Assembly (NCBI GenBank): GCA_030549495.1
Contig: JAUIRK010000923.1
Coordinates: 310,001-374,000, forward strand
Direction: 5' to 3'
Length of the DNA stretch: 64,000 nucleotides
DNA from: Nectonema munidae
Taxonomy: Eukaryota; Nematomorpha; Nectonematoida; Nectonematidae
The notes under the pieces were generated by a model, which saw nothing but the letters and a program-made list of their open reading frames with translations, searched no databases and was not told the DNA's origin. The translations under genes were made by a program, and so were the position numbers. This document shows positions 33,801 to 37,068 of this stretch, piece by piece. How positions within the stretch are numbered: position 1 is the first letter of the stretch; every line of letters starts with the position of its first letter.

Positions 33801-34591
33801 TATTATTGCGTAAGAGATGTGAATGCACCTCCTGCCTTCATCATTCTTTTCAATGACCTCCAATTTTAGTGAAGGGTTAGGGTTTTCTATTTTGAAAAGA
33901 TCAGGAAAGGAATTTACCACATAAAAACTTAAAATTACTTCCAAGTTCAATTCGACCAAATGTCCGATCACGCAAAAACTTAGACCTTAGGTCTTGCAAA
34001 ACAAGATATGTTCCTTAAATGTGAAATTAAAATGGGAACAGAGGCAATGCGTTAATCACTTTTTTCAGTAGTTGTTTTTCTTTATTAAATACTTCTGCAC
34101 TTTTTATTCATGGAATTTATTTTGCGAACACTCAAACACATAAGCGAATACTAAAGACAAGCTTGAACTTTTTTCATAAAGAAGAAATGATATTTATTAT
34201 ATTTTCTTTTGTTGTACTTTAACCATTTAAGATGATTAGAAAGAGTCAATCAGCAACCTCTCTCGTGGTCTTCAACCTTTCACCAGTCAACTTATTGACC
34301 ATTCTCCTCACATATGGGAACGAATTGAGGCTGAAAGCGGAGGTTCAAGACAAAAGCTATTTGCTAAACATTGATGACGATATGATATATAACGTTAAAG
34401 TTTCACGCGAAATCGGTGAAGGAATTTTGCTTTTGCGCGAAATGATTTTCCACACATTCAATTACTACTTAAAGACTGGTTGCCGTGGATTATCCTATCA
34501 CATGAATTACCAGATGTGCTGCTTCTACAATGACTTGATCGCCCTATCCTTCAAATTGTTTTCAGTAAATGCAAAAAAAGATCTCAAATGA
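608..34591 (+). CDS. DExH-box RNA helicase, YTHDC2/Bgcn-like, 11 exons (whole gene model)
   Basis: Proposed join: 608-837, 2582-2916, 8400-8547, 9481-9616, 19218-19573, 21580-21810, 22170-22314, 28807-29034, 30680-30892, 32017-32205, 34232-34591. All junctions are GT-AG and in phase, totalling 2571 nt (856 codons plus stop). Motifs seen in order: I (GSTGSGKSTQ), Ia (QPRR), Ib (CTSGVILR), II (DEAH), III (TAS, where most relatives have SAT), IV (ILVFLPGW), V (STNISELSITIDD), VI (QRKGRVGR), then winged-helix, HA2 and OB-like regions. From family knowledge, such proteins unwind or remodel RNA or RNP using ATP. YTHDC2 and Drosophila Bgcn act in germ cells at the mitosis-to-meiosis switch. The RecA1 end (exon 4), the LYPN segment and the C-terminal DD...LLLRE region resemble YTHDC2 more than DHX36, but this is from memory. 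No YTH or ankyrin domain is present, which is Bgcn-like. The true start may lie upstream. Confidence 0.85.
949..1377. mobile_element. pogo/Tigger-type MITE, about 429 bp
   Basis: The ends match as terminal inverted repeats: CAGTAAGCCCTCTGAAATAC on the left, and the reverse complement of the right end reads CAGTAGACCCTCTCAGATAC. TA lies on both sides (947-948 and 1378-1379), as expected for Tc1/mariner/pogo insertions. Terminal CAGTA..CCCTCT is typical of Tigger elements. There is no transposase frame, so it is a non-autonomous copy within intron 1. Confidence 0.85.
1802..2476. mobile_element. Non-autonomous hAT element, 675 bp
   Basis: Fifteen-base inverted ends: CAGTTGTTCCCAACC on the left and CAGTGGTTCCCAACC as the reverse complement of the right. 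The flanking 8-bp duplication is CTCTAAGT (1794-1801) and CTCTAAGG (2477-2484), matching at 7 of 8. CAGNGGTTCCCAACC is a classic hAT terminus. The interior is AT-rich with no transposase. It ends about 100 bp upstream of exon 2. Confidence 0.9.
2582..2916 (+). CDS. Helicase exon 2: motifs I, Ia, Ib
   Basis: Walker A motif GSTGSGKSTQ at 2631-2660, followed by VPQYLL, the motif Ia region QPRRISTVSIANRVALER, then TIGYQIRL and CTSGVILRKFA (Ib). These are the first RecA domain of a DEAH/RHA helicase and bind ATP and RNA. The acceptor is CCTTTTAAG|A (2581) and the donor is GACA|GTATGC (2917). An open frame continues upstream to 2559 but contains the acceptor, so the exon start was set by phase with exon 1. 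Confidence 0.93.
3236..3506 (-). mobile_element. Terminal part of a pogo-like element
   Basis: Contains phrases such as TATACTTGAATATAAACC and CTCGAGTATACG, resembling the repeated end motifs of pogo-like elements that start with 'tatactcgaatataagcc'. It lies just 3' of the transposase fragment at 3507-3980, so it is probably the same element's end. No clean terminus or TA duplication could be fixed. Confidence 0.45.
3507..3980 (-). pseudogene. pogo/Tigger-like transposase, C-terminal fragment
   Basis: On the - strand one frame reads FRAHLIDDVKN...GYNTDLAIIPGGLTPV, and an adjacent frame continues PPLDVRLNKPFKDHL...AEWVKTAWEEI...SFKKCGISNVMDATEDDILW. This order (IPGGLT, LDV-NKPFK, AEWV-AW, FKKCGISN, DGTED-like) is the C-terminal half of a pogo/CENP-B-like DDE transposase. 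A frameshift separates the two halves near 3810 and the N-terminal part is missing. It is a dead copy in intron 2, with a G-run at 3511-3521 near its end. Confidence 0.8.
4005..4504 (-). pseudogene. MULE-type protein fragment with FLYWCH zinc finger
   Basis: Reading the - strand from an ATG at 4504: a basic N-terminus, then NFIYTKNKENANKSKFYWRC followed by ACIARLHT. This is the FLYWCH finger pattern (F-Y-W-C...C..R-HT), common in Mutator-like transposases of invertebrates. After a frame break another segment reads RCWRQRNINYPPIPKRN...FLQYDSG, matching the linker seen between the FLYWCH finger and MULE domain in such proteins. The transposase core is absent. Confidence 0.65.
4505..4790. other. 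AT-rich intronic DNA
   Basis: No gene, inverted repeat or recognisable repeat end was seen here. Confidence 0.5.
4795..4890. repeat. Degenerate GACGAATTGTCC-type repeat cluster
   Basis: About five imperfect copies of a roughly 20-bp unit (GACGAATTGTC, GGACAAACTGTCC, GGCGAATTGTCC). The same words occur at 12505-12575 and in the 42-bp tandem array at 12699-12840, so they probably come from one repeat family. The unit is partly self-complementary (GGACAA...TTGTCC). Confidence 0.6.
4982..7970 (-). mobile_element. hAT element (ZBED5-like), 2.99 kb, full length but broken
   Basis: The ends are weak inverted repeats: CATGAGTTCTCAAC on the left and CAGTGTTTCTCAAC as the reverse complement of the right. 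Both lead into GGCCC-rich stretches (ATGGCCC and GGGGGCCATATGGCCCC). The flanking 8-bp duplications are GAATAGGG (4974-4981) and GAATAGAG (7971-7978), matching at 7 of 8. The interior carries a decayed transposase on the - strand. It is inserted in intron 2. Confidence 0.85.
5565..7054 (-). pseudogene. hAT transposase pseudogene with BED-like finger
   Basis: From an ATG at 7054 the - strand shows RQYSEEYLAYAFIKSP and then a zinc finger CLLCKTTLSNESMRS...KKHFQTAH, the C2H2 BED-type finger of ZBED5/SCAND3-like hAT proteins. Further blocks follow in order: FERRITVDKMFTRK...LLAYYEMAHLIAKT (6644-6847), MLAVDVE-type block with QLIIKLQIDESTLSDN (6279-6587), a block at 5845-6096 and the C-terminal block FHDLIQLNIPTWFADPF (5565-5771). 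Several frameshifts separate the blocks, so no full protein can be made. Order and spacing still match the family, and the C-terminal dimerisation region is short. Confidence 0.8.
7979..8399. other. Intron 2 tail
   Basis: AT-rich sequence without a recognisable gene or repeat end. A pyrimidine-rich run (CCTTCTTTTTCTAAATATC and TGTTTCTTTTG) precedes the exon 3 acceptor. Confidence 0.5.
8400..8547 (+). CDS. Helicase exon 3: DEAH box and motif III
   Basis: Reads (T)ISHFIIDEAHNDSIESN...KKLAHFNPHIRIVLLTASSD. DEAH lies at 8420-8431. Motif III is TAS rather than SAT; as I recall, YTHDC2 also departs from SAT here (SAA), so this may be a clade trait rather than decay. The acceptor is AACAG|CT, phase 1 with exon 2, restoring a threonine. 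The donor is TCTAA|GTGAGA, phase 2. Confidence 0.92.
8548..9480. other. Intron 3
   Basis: AT-rich intron with no recognisable repeat. The acceptor region CTACTCTCATCCATTTTAAG has a good pyrimidine tract. Confidence 0.6.
9481..9616 (+). CDS. Helicase exon 4: end of RecA1 domain
   Basis: Reads (K)YFHKPNHIFITQKLFPIKSYFLEDIQKEFN...KLVIW. The pattern YF...P...I.....FP+..YFLEDI is the stretch after motif III in DExH helicases that leads into the second RecA domain. The phase-2 join to exon 3 restores a lysine codon. The donor is TTTGG|GTATGA, phase 0. Confidence 0.88.
9880..10241. mobile_element. hAT MITE, 362 bp, with C-runs
   Basis: Perfect 14-bp inverted ends CAGTGCCCGCGCTA / TAGCGCGGGCACTG, flanked by a perfect 8-bp duplication CTTGCACT (9872-9879 and 10242-10249). 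The perfect duplication argues for a fairly recent insertion. Long C homopolymers lie just inside both ends (about 9917-9973 and 10196-10212). The core is AT-rich with no coding capacity. It lies in intron 4. Confidence 0.95.
10250..11030. other. AT-rich intron 4 DNA with repeat traces
   Basis: A phrase around 10284-10345 (TTTGTCGAACAGACATATCC, TCGAATGGACATTTAATC) resembles the GAATTGTCC repeat family. At 10802 CAGGGGCGCACATCC followed by GGGGGGCGAAA looks like one hAT-type end, but no partner end was found. Nothing else is recognisable. Confidence 0.4.
11042..11568. mobile_element. MULE-type MITE, 527 bp, 11-bp target duplication
   Basis: Long inverted ends built from GCAGAAAAAATGCCCC and AATTAAAAAGTAGG on the left, with the same words in reverse complement at 11505-11560. 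An 11-bp direct repeat TATCGAATATA flanks the element exactly (11031-11041 and 11569-11579). Duplications of 9-11 bp are typical of Mutator-like elements. The left arm also holds three tandem 27-bp copies of AGGAAAAAATGCCCCAATTT. Confidence 0.85.
11580..12130. other. AT-rich intron 4 DNA
   Basis: No recognisable gene or repeat structure. Confidence 0.5.
12131..12272 (+). mobile_element. tRNA-derived SINE, family A, + orientation
   Basis: A box-like TGGTTGAGATGATGGACTC, then B box-like GGATTCGATTCCT about 35 bp later, as in a pol III promoter of tRNA origin. The 3' body ends TGCCGTGTCAATGAAAATAC followed by CCGCTGCACCTTACC, which matches the tails of the copies at 39955, 48598 and 48941 (reverse orientation) and 40594. 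Confidence 0.75.
12500..12840. repeat. 42-bp tandem repeat and related GTCC-rich repeats
   Basis: Units start at 12699, 12741, 12783 and (partial) 12825. Each is 42 bp and built on GAATTGTCCATG, CAAAATGTCTTATGAAAATA. Upstream, at 12505-12585, related words in the other sense occur (GGCGAATTATC-like, ACAATTTGCCCCCTGGACAA). On the - strand it encodes a 14-residue peptide periodicity only as a by-product. The same family recurs at 4795-4890. Confidence 0.85.
12841..13341. other. AT-rich intron 4 DNA
   Basis: No gene or repeat recognised. Confidence 0.5.
13350..13551. mobile_element. hAT MITE, 202 bp
   Basis: The ends CAGTGGTGTAACCAG and (reverse complement) CAGTGACGTATCTAGG fit the widespread hAT terminus CAGTGGCGTAACTAGG. 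The flanking 8-bp repeats are GATAGAAG (13342-13349) and GAGAGAAG (13552-13559), matching at 7 of 8. There is no coding content. Confidence 0.8.
13560..14373. other. Purine-rich stretch then AT-rich DNA
   Basis: 13552-13700 is rich in GAGA on this strand (many AGAGAAG words), a simple-sequence bias. The remainder is AT-rich with no recognisable gene. Confidence 0.5.
14374..14720 (-). pseudogene. piggyBac transposase fragment
   Basis: The - strand frame reads IIAAYLSLRGRNLTIDRCLY then TSIKLADWLYKKGLTIVGTI, DTRRKGI, and FCWDIDREFLSIHSYVV. This is the region around the second catalytic aspartate in piggyBac transposases (usual form D-[RN]-x-[YF]-TS-x-x-LA..L). The aspartate is present (ID-RCLYTS). 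Only this segment survives. A run of 18 or more G at 14401-14419 cuts into its 3' side. Confidence 0.75.
14721..15300. other. AT-rich intron 4 DNA
   Basis: No gene or repeat recognised. Confidence 0.5.
15310..15850. repeat. Four tandem copies of a 140-152 bp unit
   Basis: The landmark AGTTGAGCTGTCATATGTCA recurs at 15347, 15499, 15639 and 15788 (spacings 152, 140, 149). Each unit contains CAATCAATTTTTTGACA followed by TTTGATTGATTTTT, a short inverted pair (TCAATCAA / TTGATTGA), then AAAAATAAACGTG. The copies differ by small indels. The last unit runs into the unrelated ORF fragment downstream. Confidence 0.9.
15976..16670 (+). pseudogene. Unclassified transposon-like coding fragment
   Basis: One frame (15976-16263) reads PRDDYKELLQLTIIFLEEVP...FMTVHRARWMARAIYCFKIW, a second covers about 16270-16390 (AYNKMSRHLW, LSEVNVGL) and a third (16453-16644) reads KLSDLCSTQTKNLFSLLELP-EDFLEENDPSKW. 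The codon use is less AT-biased than the flanks and the pieces follow one another in order with at least one internal stop and frame changes. I recall PRDDY-ELL...HRARWMAKAIY proteins as repeated, unnamed proteins in several invertebrate genomes, but cannot assign a family. No ends were found. Confidence 0.55.
16671..17668. other. Intron 4 DNA without recognised features
   Basis: AT-rich; one short frame at 16909-17106 has no recognisable content. Confidence 0.5.
17677..18020. mobile_element. hAT MITE, 344 bp, with inner palindrome
   Basis: The ends CAATAGTTCTCAACC and (reverse complement) AAATGGTTCTCATTC are imperfect inverted repeats of the hAT 'GTTCTCAACC' type. Flanking 8-bp repeats are CTCTATAA (17669-17676) and CTCTATCA (18021-18028). 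Inside lies a hairpin-capable pair AGAACATAGATATA / TATATCTATGTTCT at about 17800-17836. Confidence 0.8.
18029..19217. other. Intron 4 tail
   Basis: AT-rich, no gene or repeat recognised. The acceptor for exon 5 is TATTTTAGCAG|GAA. Confidence 0.5.
19218..19573 (+). CDS. Helicase exon 5: motifs IV and V
   Basis: Reads ESANKMDQQYEINLKAVASI, then PAGAILVFLPGWLEI (motif IV), LHSSIPYGEQTRIF (motif IVa region) and RKIILSTNISELSITIDD followed by IVYVVDSG (motif V). The family usually has TNIAETSIT, so this copy departs slightly from it (ISELS). The acceptor GCAG|GAA is phase 0, matching exon 4. The best donor is CGATT|GTTAGT (phase 2). Confidence 0.92.
19705..19828 (-). mobile_element. tRNA-derived SINE, family B, - orientation
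   Basis: The reverse complement reads TAGATGACCCAGTCGTAGAA, then TCTGGGTTCGATTCCCGATC (B box GGTTCGATTCC). It closes with TATGTCCAGCTATGAAGG. The same tail and B-box context occur at 49476-49575 in + orientation, defining a family. Confidence 0.7.
19829..21379. other. Intron 5 DNA
   Basis: Strongly AT-rich; no gene or repeat recognised apart from the MITE that follows. Confidence 0.5.
21385..21521. mobile_element. Probable TTAA-type (piggyBac) MITE
   Basis: The right end reads ACTGGTCCTCAAAGGGTTAA; its reverse complement TTAACCCTTTGAGGACCAGT matches the ends of similar 136-138 bp units at 28172, 44819 and 61413. The left end is degraded (ATTGGTCTC). It lies just before exon 6. Confidence 0.5.
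21580..21810 (+). CDS. Helicase exon 6: motif VI
   Basis: Motif VI QRKGRVGR at 21701-21724, followed by VSPGVCFHLYT and TPPEVYR. The start is inferred: acceptor GTGAG|C (phase 2) joins exon 5 to give ARIRFDRRKYSV, resembling the family's 'K.K..FD'. An alternative acceptor at 21563 is also in an open frame. Between the FD and motif VI this protein has about 18 residues more than I expect for YTHDC2. The donor ATACAG|GTGACT is strong (phase 2). Confidence 0.85.
22170..22314 (+). CDS. Helicase exon 7: winged-helix region
   Basis: Reads (R)KTLEDLVLYFKSLPVDNLL...LIFPPEPKDVDSAIKFLK. The order PE..R..LE.L.L..K.L...........PPEP....A...L is the winged-helix segment after motif VI in DEAH/RHA helicases. 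The acceptor GCAAATAG|G completes the arginine codon from exon 6. The donor AAA|GTGATT is weak but gives the right phase for exon 8. Intron 6, upstream, is only 359 bp. Confidence 0.85.
22315..22934. other. Intron 7, before the Tigger insertion
   Basis: AT-rich with a short C-run at 22503-22509; no gene or repeat recognised. Confidence 0.5.
22937..24855 (+). mobile_element. Intact pogo/Tigger DNA transposon, 1919 bp
   Basis: Inverted ends CAGTAGAATCTCGCTACTAT and (reverse complement of right end) CAGTAAAATCTCGCTATTAT, with TA on both sides (22935-22936, 24856-24857). The ends contain repeated CTCGCTACTATGCCACT words: about five at the left (22947-23070) and two direct plus one inverted at the right (24779-24850). 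It holds one uninterrupted transposase frame. It is the youngest-looking autonomous element in the window and lies in intron 7 in the same orientation as the host gene. Confidence 0.95.
23164..24720 (+). CDS. Tigger/pogo transposase, 518 aa, intact
   Basis: Cut-and-paste transposase of the IS630-Tc1-mariner superfamily, acting on the element's own ends in the nucleus. The N-terminal CENP-B-type helix-turn-helix (about residues 5-60, KRKRTDFTLKQKKEIIDAE) and a second Tc5/CENP-B domain (about 75-140, with MASDGWLDNFKKRHGI) bind DNA. The catalytic DDE_1 core shows FNLDETGLFW (D178), LCLDNFCGH (D282) and SQPMDQGVIE (D313), a DD30D spacing. The C-terminus is acidic. It begins with a clear ATG, 227 bp inside the left end, and ends just before AATAAA. 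Codon use is less AT-biased than the intron around it, as expected for a recent arrival. Confidence 0.95.
   Translation: MSDIKRKRTDFTLKQKKEIIDAEKNEPNQSKLAREISKKWGIEVKRTTVKSILSKKDAIEAAIKTGFSSKRVKLTQAHDPNLDEGVLMWLKQARGHNLPVSGSLVKEKAMKLAEIMHIPGFMASDGWLDNFKKRHGITFKTIQGEAGAVNLQSLFEWQQQVLRPLLAQFSAEDVFNLDETGLFWQLLPNKTMAFRGERCTGGKKSKQRITLLVGANMSGNEKLPLLVIGNSKKPRAFKNKKIPVTYKANSKAWMTAELFEETLREWNERLVKQGRKVLLCLDNFCGHPSDLQFDNIKLLFFPPNTTSISQPMDQGVIESLKRHYKKLLLSRRLEAIDEEREFKFTLRDALHVARYAWEQVNKSVIKNCFVKAKFVEEEIDQIEPKDEELLEIWNALPTEEKMHNNEEIELTDFLNADERLATSGSLLLEEIAEEVLKSKEQIESEDDKEIIEEEVVQFQEAQRAWSTVRKFMQHCSVKLKVMQACDCLDQEMLEIRHMKMRQTTIFESFGIGHKYIKK
24858..25675. other. Intron 7 DNA between elements
   Basis: AT-rich; short open frames with no recognisable content. 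Confidence 0.5.
25680..27195 (+). mobile_element. Broken integrase-bearing element with long inverted ends (Ginger-like or KRBA2-type)
   Basis: Roughly 90-bp inverted ends built on TCGTGAAATCACTGTTTCA and AAATCACTGAAAT (about 25714-25805 and, inverted, 27110-27194). Between them is the remnant of a retroviral-type integrase core (for example LLDIFLLFGAPAILQS then SKFKAQVITELKQLWPE) followed by a downstream region of the same protein (26731-26982, VGDNVAVPILLVDRGRGD). The protein resembles the KRBA2-like integrases abundant in some arthropod genomes. Inverted ends favour a Ginger-like DNA transposon over an LTR element. The coding part is a fossil with several breaks. Confidence 0.65.
27200..28170. 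other. Intron 7 DNA with possible hAT traces
   Basis: A GC-rich phrase at 27338-27400 (TTGGGCCCC...AAGGGGCCCCGCG) is a perfect-looking GGGCCCC/GGGGCCCC pair of the kind seen near hAT ends. A - strand frame at 27863-28096 (NFNHCRESTFSYLSQIKN) faintly resembles a hAT C-terminal dimerisation segment. Neither is enough to define an element. Confidence 0.35.
28172..28309. mobile_element. TTAA-flanked MITE, 138 bp (piggyBac-like)
   Basis: The ends TTAACCCATTTACGACCAA and (reverse complement) TTAACCCATTTAAGACCAA form near-perfect inverted repeats including the TTAA target site. The interior has repeats of CGTCTGC (28226, 28258, 28280), shared with the copy at 44819-44955. Confidence 0.8.
28310..28806. 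other. Intron 7 tail
   Basis: No repeat recognised. The acceptor for exon 8 is CCTCCTTCTATATTTCTAG, with a good pyrimidine tract. Confidence 0.6.
28807..29034 (+). CDS. Helicase exon 8: HA2 domain
   Basis: Reads NVNVLNMRGEITELGKRCFS, ISFPVKYAIPVLWACFF, QPVLSVASILSLQNDIFNH. The pattern G.ITELG......FPV.......L........L.+AS.LS..+.F is the HA2 (helicase-associated) domain. The acceptor is TTCTAG|AAT (phase 0, matching exon 7) and the donor CCTA|GTAAAA (phase 0). Where relatives have a leucine-proline 'LPVEP' this protein has SFPVKY. Confidence 0.88.
29035..29690. other. Intron 8, first part
   Basis: AT-rich, no recognised feature. Confidence 0.5.
29693..30134. mobile_element. hAT-like MITE, about 440 bp
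   Basis: The left end reads CACTGGCGGATTTAAAGGGG and the reverse complement of the right end reads CAGGGGCGGATCTAGAAATT, the widespread 'GGCGGATTTA' hAT terminus. C-runs lie just inside (30097-30108). The 8-bp duplication is unclear (AATAGCAC against AATAGAGT), so the outer edges are approximate. Confidence 0.6.
30135..30679. other. Intron 8 tail
   Basis: AT-rich; the acceptor CTCATTTTTCCCTTAAAAG has a clear pyrimidine tract. Confidence 0.5.
30680..30892 (+). CDS. Helicase exon 9: HA2 end / OB-fold start
   Basis: Reads SRIFFEWQNLYLHDPIELEF, then LSKQMMKLAFNLKEEIL and ends NLIHEDVIA. It matches the family region 'H...++.AF..W' followed by helices that lead to the OB fold. The phase-0 acceptor at 30679 was chosen over CTAG at 30684 because only it matches exon 8. 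The donor ATCGCT|GTAAAT is phase 0. Confidence 0.8.
30893..32016. other. Intron 9
   Basis: Mostly AT-rich. At about 31520-31605 the - strand reads TTGGCAGCGCAACTATTG, then GCGAGTTCAAG and AGTTCGAATACAG, which could be A- and B-box remnants of a tRNA-derived SINE; the match is weak. Confidence 0.4.
32017..32205 (+). CDS. Helicase exon 10: OB-fold core
   Basis: Begins AILATGLYPNLL, the strongly conserved 'A++.AGLYPN' start of the OB-fold domain in DHX36/YTHDC2-type helicases. It is followed by KNGKEYFQKQNFEKQKFINV and SPWSSLVGTFSNI. Joined to exon 9 it gives HEDVIA-AILATGLYPN without gaps. The acceptor is ATATATTTTAG|GCA and the donor AATATT|GTATAT, both phase 0. Confidence 0.85.
32206..34231. 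other. Intron 10
   Basis: AT-rich with a G-run at 32497-32508. Around 32940-33260 degenerate repeats of GCGGATGCGGATATCG / GTGGATGC-type words occur, with a similar one at 3030. At 33600-33660 GATACGACCG...GTCGTATTAG looks like a worn pogo-MITE relative. No gene recognised. Confidence 0.4.
34232..34591 (+). CDS. Helicase exon 11: C-terminal end
   Basis: Reads MIRKSQSATSLVVFNLSPVN, LLTILLTYGN, LLNIDDDMIYNVKVSREIGE, ILLLREMIFHTFNYYLK, ending in a TGA stop. The pattern ...VSP..LLLF.G.......+DDW+.F........+..LR......+ closes the OB-fold region in YTHDC2/DHX36 relatives. No YTH domain follows. The acceptor is CTTTAACCATTTAAG (phase 0). Confidence 0.87.
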   Translation: MIRKSQSATSLVVFNLSPVNLLTILLTYGNELRLKAEVQDKSYLLNIDDDMIYNVKVSREIGEGILLLREMIFHTFNYYLKTGCRGLSYHMNYQMCCFYNDLIALSFKLFSVNAKKDLK

Positions 34592-34760
34592 TTTCTCTGT
34601 TTTCCATATCCTGATCACATTCACATTGCTCGAAAGTTTTTGTTTGCGACATCATAATTTAAATAAATAGATGACGTTGAATCTATTAACAGTAATAGTT
34701 ATACAACCAAGCTGCTTTCTTTATATTCAACACAATAAATGCCTTCATTATATAAACATG
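34592..34760 (+). terminator. Helicase 3' UTR with two poly(A) signals
   Basis: AATAAA occurs at 34662-34667 and again at 34734-34739, 70 and 140 bp after the stop codon. The second is followed by a T-rich stretch. These are the likely mRNA 3' end signals. Confidence 0.65.
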
Positions 34761-35325
34761 TTTGTTTACTGATAACTTTAGTTTACAAGAATTAATTGAC
34801 TCTTTGAAAAAGTATTTATTTCTGAGGCTTTTACTAGCAAATTATTTTGTTTGCTTGCTACCTAACTTAAGCACTACCGAACTAACTAGCAAATCAAAAT
34901 GAAAATAACTTTATTTTATTAACTGTGACGTATATTGCCTTTCAAATATTTTTTAATAAAACTAACCAAATGTGTAATTAATCGAGTATTTATTTTTCCA
35001 TTCGTCTGAAATATAAACAAAGTTTTGGCCGAGACGAGGAAGCTCTGGCTTCCGCTCTTAATTATTTAGTTTTTGTTTATTTTTGAATACAATATAAGTG
35101 CTAAAACCTCTAATGCTTCAAAATGGTTCTTTACATACTACTTTAATACATCTCTCATATTTGTGCATATTGAAAATATGTAAAGCTAATTTGCGAAATG
35201 CGAGAAGTAATATTTATTTCATAATGATTATTTAATTTTATTCTAGTTTCTGACTTTTTATAATTTAGAAGACTTTGAACTAGTTAATGACTTACAAACA
35301 ATAATTTTATAGATTAATCACAAAA
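34761..35325. other. Intergenic AT-rich DNA
   Basis: No gene or repeat recognised. Confidence 0.5.
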
Positions 35326-35329
35326 CTTA

Positions 35330-35665
35330 GGCCGATGAAAAAAGATTGATAAATGTAGAAAAAAGCATGCTAAGATCTATTGCGAAAAAGAAAGAAATAA
35401 AAGAGGCAAGAATTAAATTCCATGTTGAAAGTCTGGAGGTAGAACTAGCAAGAAACAGGTTGAGATGGCTGGGGCACGTAGAGAGAAGAGAAGAGAAGAT
35501 GAAACCTGTATCAAAAAAGTGACAAAGATGAAAATAGAAGAAACAACCAAAAATGGAAGGCCGCACCTGAGATGGAAGAACGTGGTTGACAAAGATTTCA
35601 AAAGATTTAATTTAGAGGAGAAAGATAACGCGGATAGAAGAAGTAAATGGAAGGAATTAACCCGA
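35330..35665 (+). pseudogene. LINE ORF2 C-terminal fragment
   Basis: In the + frames one reads VEKSMLRSIAKKKEIKEARI, LARNRLRWLGHVERREEK, GRPHLRWKNVVDKDFKRF, and DRRSKWKEL. The motifs RLRW.GHV.RR, GRP..RW..VV..D and DR.KW are the usual end of many non-LTR retrotransposon ORF2 proteins. Only the C-terminus is present (5' truncation) and the reading frame shifts at least once. Confidence 0.75.
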
Positions 35666-35668
35666 ATG

Positions 35669-35692
35669 TTACCAGCGTTGCATTTTTGCAAC
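35669..35692. repeat. Orphan piggyBac-type end copy
   Basis: AATGTTACCAGCGTTGCATT followed by TTTGCAACA resembles the right end of the 35828-39206 element (GTTGCATTAATGCAAC). It is a palindrome-like sequence 140 bp outside that element, at the edge of the LINE fragment. Confidence 0.5.
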
Positions 35693-36104
35693 ATAATGCG
35701 GTGTTACCGTCATGATAAATTTAAGTGTATAGCCAAAATTTTCACATGTTTTTCTATAATTATATGTTAAAATTAGTCTATAATTAAAATTTGAAATTTT
35801 TTGATTTTATAAGTCTGCTTTTGTTAATGTTGCATAAATACAACACTGGTATTTGCAGTGTACAAAATGAAAAAAAAGTGAAGAAATTAATGATGAAAAT
35901 GATGGAATTTTATTGCCAAATATCAAGAAATTGTTAAAAAAAAAAAGAAAATCTGTGTCAAAACTTGCTAACTATAATAATTAGAGAATATTCACGATTT
36001 ATTGATTTAGTCGGAAAAAGTCAACATAGAGAAAAAAAAATATCTAAAAGTTATCCTGAAAATAGATTCAAATAAAATGAAATCAATAAAATCATGAATA
36101 TGGA

Positions 36105-36275
36105 AAACTCAAATCTCTCGCAGTACTTATCCTAAATTACAAAATTGTCAAGTTTTAACTTTAGAAGTAGAAAGAACTTTTTCTAAACTGAAAAAACTGC
36201 TAGAAAATGATCGAATTTTAAATCAGAAAATGTCATTAATTATATGTTGTTGTATTACAAAATCATGGATTCTTT
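36105..36275 (+). pseudogene. Possible hAT C-terminal fragment
   Basis: The + frame reads LEVERTFSKLKKLLENDRIL and NQKMSLIICCCI. 'S.S.ER.FS.LK..L..DR' followed by a hydrophobic helix is the hAT dimerisation segment. It is short, lacks ends and lies inside the piggyBac unit, so it is tentative. Confidence 0.35.
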
Positions 36276-37068
36276 GAAATAATTTTCAATACTTTCTCTA
36301 AAGTGTTCATAGTTGTTCAATTCAATGAAACATTAAAAAGTCAATAAAGTCAATTTTTTCTCTGAGTAAAAGTCAATTTTTTCCAAAATATTCAAACAAA
36401 AATATAAAGTCGTTGCTTTAAAAGTTAAAATGTGTACTTTTGAATTAATTAAGTTGTTATTCAAATTGAACATTTTGAATTTAACTTAAAAATCAAAAAT
36501 ACTGATGTTGATTCAAACATTGAAAGAGATTTAGTACAAAACTACAGAATAGTTTTCGAAGTCTAGAAGTTTTGTACCCACGACGTTTTTTATATATATA
36601 AGATTTTTTGTACGGTTTGACTGCATTTTATACCAAAAGTTTTATATCACAATTTTAGAGTGTTTCATACCAAAGAAAATTCGTTCTTATTTTTTTTGAC
36701 ATTTTCTACTCTAAAACAATTTTAGTCGTGTTCTTGACGTTTATATTTAAGATGTTTTGTACCCTTTGTTTTGTTATTTCTCCCCATTTTGTTTCTTTCA
36801 TCAGTATGAAACTTTCTGAACTCATAACAATATGTTAAAATTGAGTGCAAAATGCCTATAAATGGATAAAACGTTTCGTAATAAATTTTCAAAATGGAAA
36901 TGGAAATTTAGGGTACAAAACATTAGGAGTACAAATTTTTTTGAAACTTGTTTATACATAGTTTCATTTTTTTGCTATTTATGAATGAAAAATGTAACTG
37001 ATAAATATTAAAAATAAAATATTACTTTGAAAATGTAAAAAGTAAATTCAAAACGTGTAATTTTTTAT

